From contig JAIECC010000040.1 of NCBI GenBank assembly GCA_029068665.1, positions 1 through 8,711 on the forward strand: a DNA stretch of 8,711 nucleotides, given 5' to 3'. The notes beneath the pieces were generated by a model. That model was not told the origin of the DNA. It saw only the letters and a list, made by a program, of their open reading frames with translations, and did no database searches. Each line of letters starts with the position of its first letter. Positions within the stretch are counted from its first letter, which is position 1. Shown piece after piece: positions 7,100 through 8,711 of this stretch. Made by a program: the position numbers and the translations under genes. This DNA is from Lachnospiraceae bacterium. Its GTDB lineage: Bacteria; Bacillota; Clostridia; Lachnospirales; Lachnospiraceae.

Positions 7100-8663
7100 G
7101 CTTTCTGATCCTTTCTTTTGTGCATTCAAACAAAATATTTGTAACGGTAAATTCCGTATCTCCCCTTTGAATCCGGATTTCTTCCTGTTCCAGGAATTCC
7201 AGAGTAAAGCTCATATTCCGGAATCGTTTCTTTTCTTCTTCCGTTAAAGCCTCCAGCACCAGATTTTCCAAAAAGGTCTCCGGCTTTTCCTCTAAGTCAC
7301 TGACACAATAATAGGTCTTTTGTGCAATATGAACCAAGAATGAATAGTAATCTCCGTTATTCAAAAATGCTTCTCCATATTTTATTTCCAAAATAGCATT
7401 GAATTCCTGTAGTTCAATGCTGCCTTTTTTATCCAGCTGATCCAACAATTCATAAAAAATCCGTCCAAAGTTGTGAGCGATCCGGTCATCTTCTTTTTCA
7501 TCCTCATACCGGAAATTCCGGTCAGCGGCTTCCTTTACTACCTGCTCGCCCCGGTCTCCCTGTTCCAACTTATAGGTCAGCATGTTATCAATGGAAGAAA
7601 GTCCAAAGGTCTTTTCCAGCTTGGGAGCAAACAATGGAGCCAGTATGTACTCCATACCTGCCGGATTGTCCTGCTGCTCCAATTTTTGCAGACTTCCCTG
7701 AAAATCAAATACATTCCGCAGCTTCCGCAGCTTCGCCTGGTGAATCATTTTATCGGCAATATCCTGAAGCTGGGTGGTTTCACTGATTAATTCACCATGC
7801 CGATGAATGGTCCGCTTCAGCTCTGTTTCCAGCTTACTGATTTCCTCCAGAGAACGGTAAAAGGATTCTGCTTCCCGGGTTCCTGCTCCCTCTAAAGCAG
7901 CCTTATTTAAGGTCTGCTCAATCAATGCCTTGTTCTTGGCAAATAGCTTTTGCTCTTCTTCAAACCAGCGTGCCACGGTAGCCATGTATTCCTCACAGGC
8001 TTCTGCTCCCTGGAATACATCATGGCTCAAAAGCTCTATGACCGTTTCCTTCTGGGCTATGAGCCGCTTCACCTCACTATTGATCCGCCGTACCACATCG
8101 ATACCGCCTTTGAAATTCTTGGCTGTTATCATTTTCTCCAGCAATAGCTGCTGGATGCTGATCTTGCTTTCATCTTTTACTTCCTTGGTATCCAGATAGA
8201 ATTCTATACCCTCCGAAGTAATCCGGTATTCCACCACTCCATTCACAATTTCACTTTCAATAAGTCTTACCCTTGCTGTCTTCCGCTTCTTATCCTCCGG
8301 ATCAAAAAAATGAAACTCAAAAGGACGGCCGTCATTTTTTATTTTGTCGAATATGTAAGCCGCCAGCTCCTGCTCCTCAGTTCCTTCCACTTCTAAATCA
8401 AAATCCCGCCGCAACAGCTCTGTCACAAATCTTTCATACTGTTCGTAGGTTATAGGTTGTTCATTAAACTGATTTTCATTGATGAAGAACCGCAGGCTTG
8501 CCATGGTAATATAACCCATGTCCAAATTCCCATAGCGGCCTTCTTTATATTGAGAAAAGGTTGATTCATTTAAAACAAAAAAAGGATAGTATTTCCGCAG
8601 ATTCTGCATGCGGGCATGGTGCTCTTCCATAATATCAATTATCATAATATAAGCTTCTGACAC
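7092..8663 (-). CDS. jetA: JetA: MukF/kleisin-like subunit of a type II Wadjet system
   Basis: This 523-residue soluble protein resembles the JetA family (formerly DUF5716) of type II Wadjet. Residues 1 to about 160 look like paired winged-helix segments that end in an EFYLDTKEV strand/helix junction at about 154-162. Residues from about 166 to 320 are a long helical middle domain with coiled-coil character (SKISIQQLLLEKMI, then heptads to about 317), as in MukF-type kleisins. Residues from about 385 to 523 form a C-terminal globular part that should contact the JetC head. The family role is to bridge the two SMC heads and recruit the MukE-like JetB. The start is GTG at 8663, because AAAGGAG lies 8 bases upstream. 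The frame extends to a TTG at 8684 with no Shine-Dalgarno site, and an ATG six codons downstream of the GTG lacks one too. It is the first of three overlapping genes, with a TATAAT about 40 bp upstream of the start. Confidence 0.85.
   Translation of the reverse strand: MSEAYIMIIDIMEEHHARMQNLRKYYPFFVLNESTFSQYKEGRYGNLDMGYITMASLRFFINENQFNEQPITYEQYERFVTELLRRDFDLEVEGTEEQELAAYIFDKIKNDGRPFEFHFFDPEDKKRKTARVRLIESEIVNGVVEYRITSEGIEFYLDTKEVKDESKISIQQLLLEKMITAKNFKGGIDVVRRINSEVKRLIAQKETVIELLSHDVFQGAEACEEYMATVARWFEEEQKLFAKNKALIEQTLNKAALEGAGTREAESFYRSLEEISKLETELKRTIHRHGELISETTQLQDIADKMIHQAKLRKLRNVFDFQGSLQKLEQQDNPAGMEYILAPLFAPKLEKTFGLSSIDNMLTYKLEQGDRGEQVVKEAADRNFRYEDEKEDDRIAHNFGRIFYELLDQLDKKGSIELQEFNAILEIKYGEAFLNNGDYYSFLVHIAQKTYYCVSDLEEKPETFLENLVLEALTEEEKKRFRNMSFTLEFLEQEEIRIQRGDTEFTVTNILFECTKERIRKHG
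7109..7114 (-). promoter_or_regulatory. Shine-Dalgarno site of jetB inside jetA
   Basis: AAAGGA on the - strand lies 9 bases before the ATG at 7099, in the last codons of jetA. It supports the shorter jetB and an 8-bp overlap. Confidence 0.65.
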
Positions 8664-8671
8664 GGGAAATA

Positions 8672-8678
8672 CTCCTTT
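8672..8678 (-). promoter_or_regulatory. Strong Shine-Dalgarno site that sets the GTG start of jetA
   Basis: AAAGGAG on the - strand is a near-perfect anti-16S match, 8 bases before the GTG at 8663. It lies downstream of the alternative TTG at 8684, so that codon is excluded as the main start. Confidence 0.8.
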
Positions 8679-8690
8679 AAACAAAAAATG

Positions 8691-8698
8691 TGTGCACA
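8691..8698. repeat. 8-bp perfect palindrome at the predicted jet transcription start
   Basis: TGTGCACA is self-complementary and overlaps the start point predicted from the TATAAT at 8702-8707. Its position would suit an operator, but 8 bp is short and could be chance. Confidence 0.25.
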
Positions 8699-8701
8699 GC
8701 C

Positions 8702-8707
8702 ATTATA
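8702..8707 (-). promoter_or_regulatory. Candidate -10 box of the jet operon promoter
   Basis: On the - strand this reads TATAAT, a perfect sigma-A -10 hexamer. Transcription would start near 8694-8695, giving a leader of about 31 bases with the strong Shine-Dalgarno site. The -35 box would be beyond the window edge, so the promoter cannot be confirmed here. If correct, jetA is the first gene of the transcript. Confidence 0.5.
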
Positions 8708-8711
8708 AATT

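Noticed and set aside
7473..8455. + strand open frames opposite jetA
   Set aside because: They are antisense shadows of jetA, with low-complexity Ser/Pro/Leu composition typical of reverse-complemented acidic coils.
8664..8684. TTG start for jetA
   Set aside because: There is no Shine-Dalgarno site before it, while the GTG at 8663 follows a strong AAAGGAG at ideal spacing.

Overview
The window reads as bacterial chromosome from a low-to-moderate-GC Firmicute, most likely a Clostridia/Lachnospiraceae-type gut anaerobe. The basis is strong purine-rich Shine-Dalgarno sites, tight operon packing, a classic hairpin-plus-T-run terminator and the protein families present. The genus is a guess, because no rRNA or marker gene is present.

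Layout. (i) 1-90 is the last 29 codons of an unidentified + strand gene, followed at 103-139 by a strong intrinsic terminator. (ii) 166-1020 (+) is an AraC-family transcription regulator whose start lies just beyond that terminator. (iii) 1028-1894 (-) is a calcineurin-like metallophosphoesterase with an N-terminal hydrophobic segment and a possible lipobox. It converges on the regulator with only 7 bp between the stops. (iv) 1915-8663 (-) holds three overlapping genes, read right to left: a MukF/kleisin-like protein (jetA), a MukE-like protein (jetB) and a giant SMC/MukB-like coiled-coil ATPase (jetC). They match, by family recognition, a type II Wadjet system (JetA/DUF5716, JetB/DUF6063, JetC). 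A perfect TATAAT lies at the right edge (8702-8707), so jetA is probably the first gene of the transcript, and the phosphoesterase 20 bp after jetC is probably the last.

How they work together. JetA, JetB and JetC should form an SMC-type DNA-loop-extruding motor. In characterised Wadjet systems this motor senses small circular DNA, and the JetD nuclease (topoisomerase VI A/Toprim-like) cuts it. No JetD is visible here: the slot after jetC is occupied by the metallophosphoesterase. Either jetD lies outside the window, or this is a JetD-less JetABC/Mks-like condensin, or the phosphoesterase has a linked function. The last is tempting by analogy with Rad50-Mre11, but the protein's likely export argues against it.

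Non-coding sequence is minimal: 91-165 (terminator and leader), 1021-1027, 1895-1914 (Shine-Dalgarno of the phosphoesterase) and 8664-8711 (jetA promoter and leader). No gene-free stretch exceeds 300 bases. I saw no tRNA, rRNA, CRISPR array, insertion sequence or attachment site.
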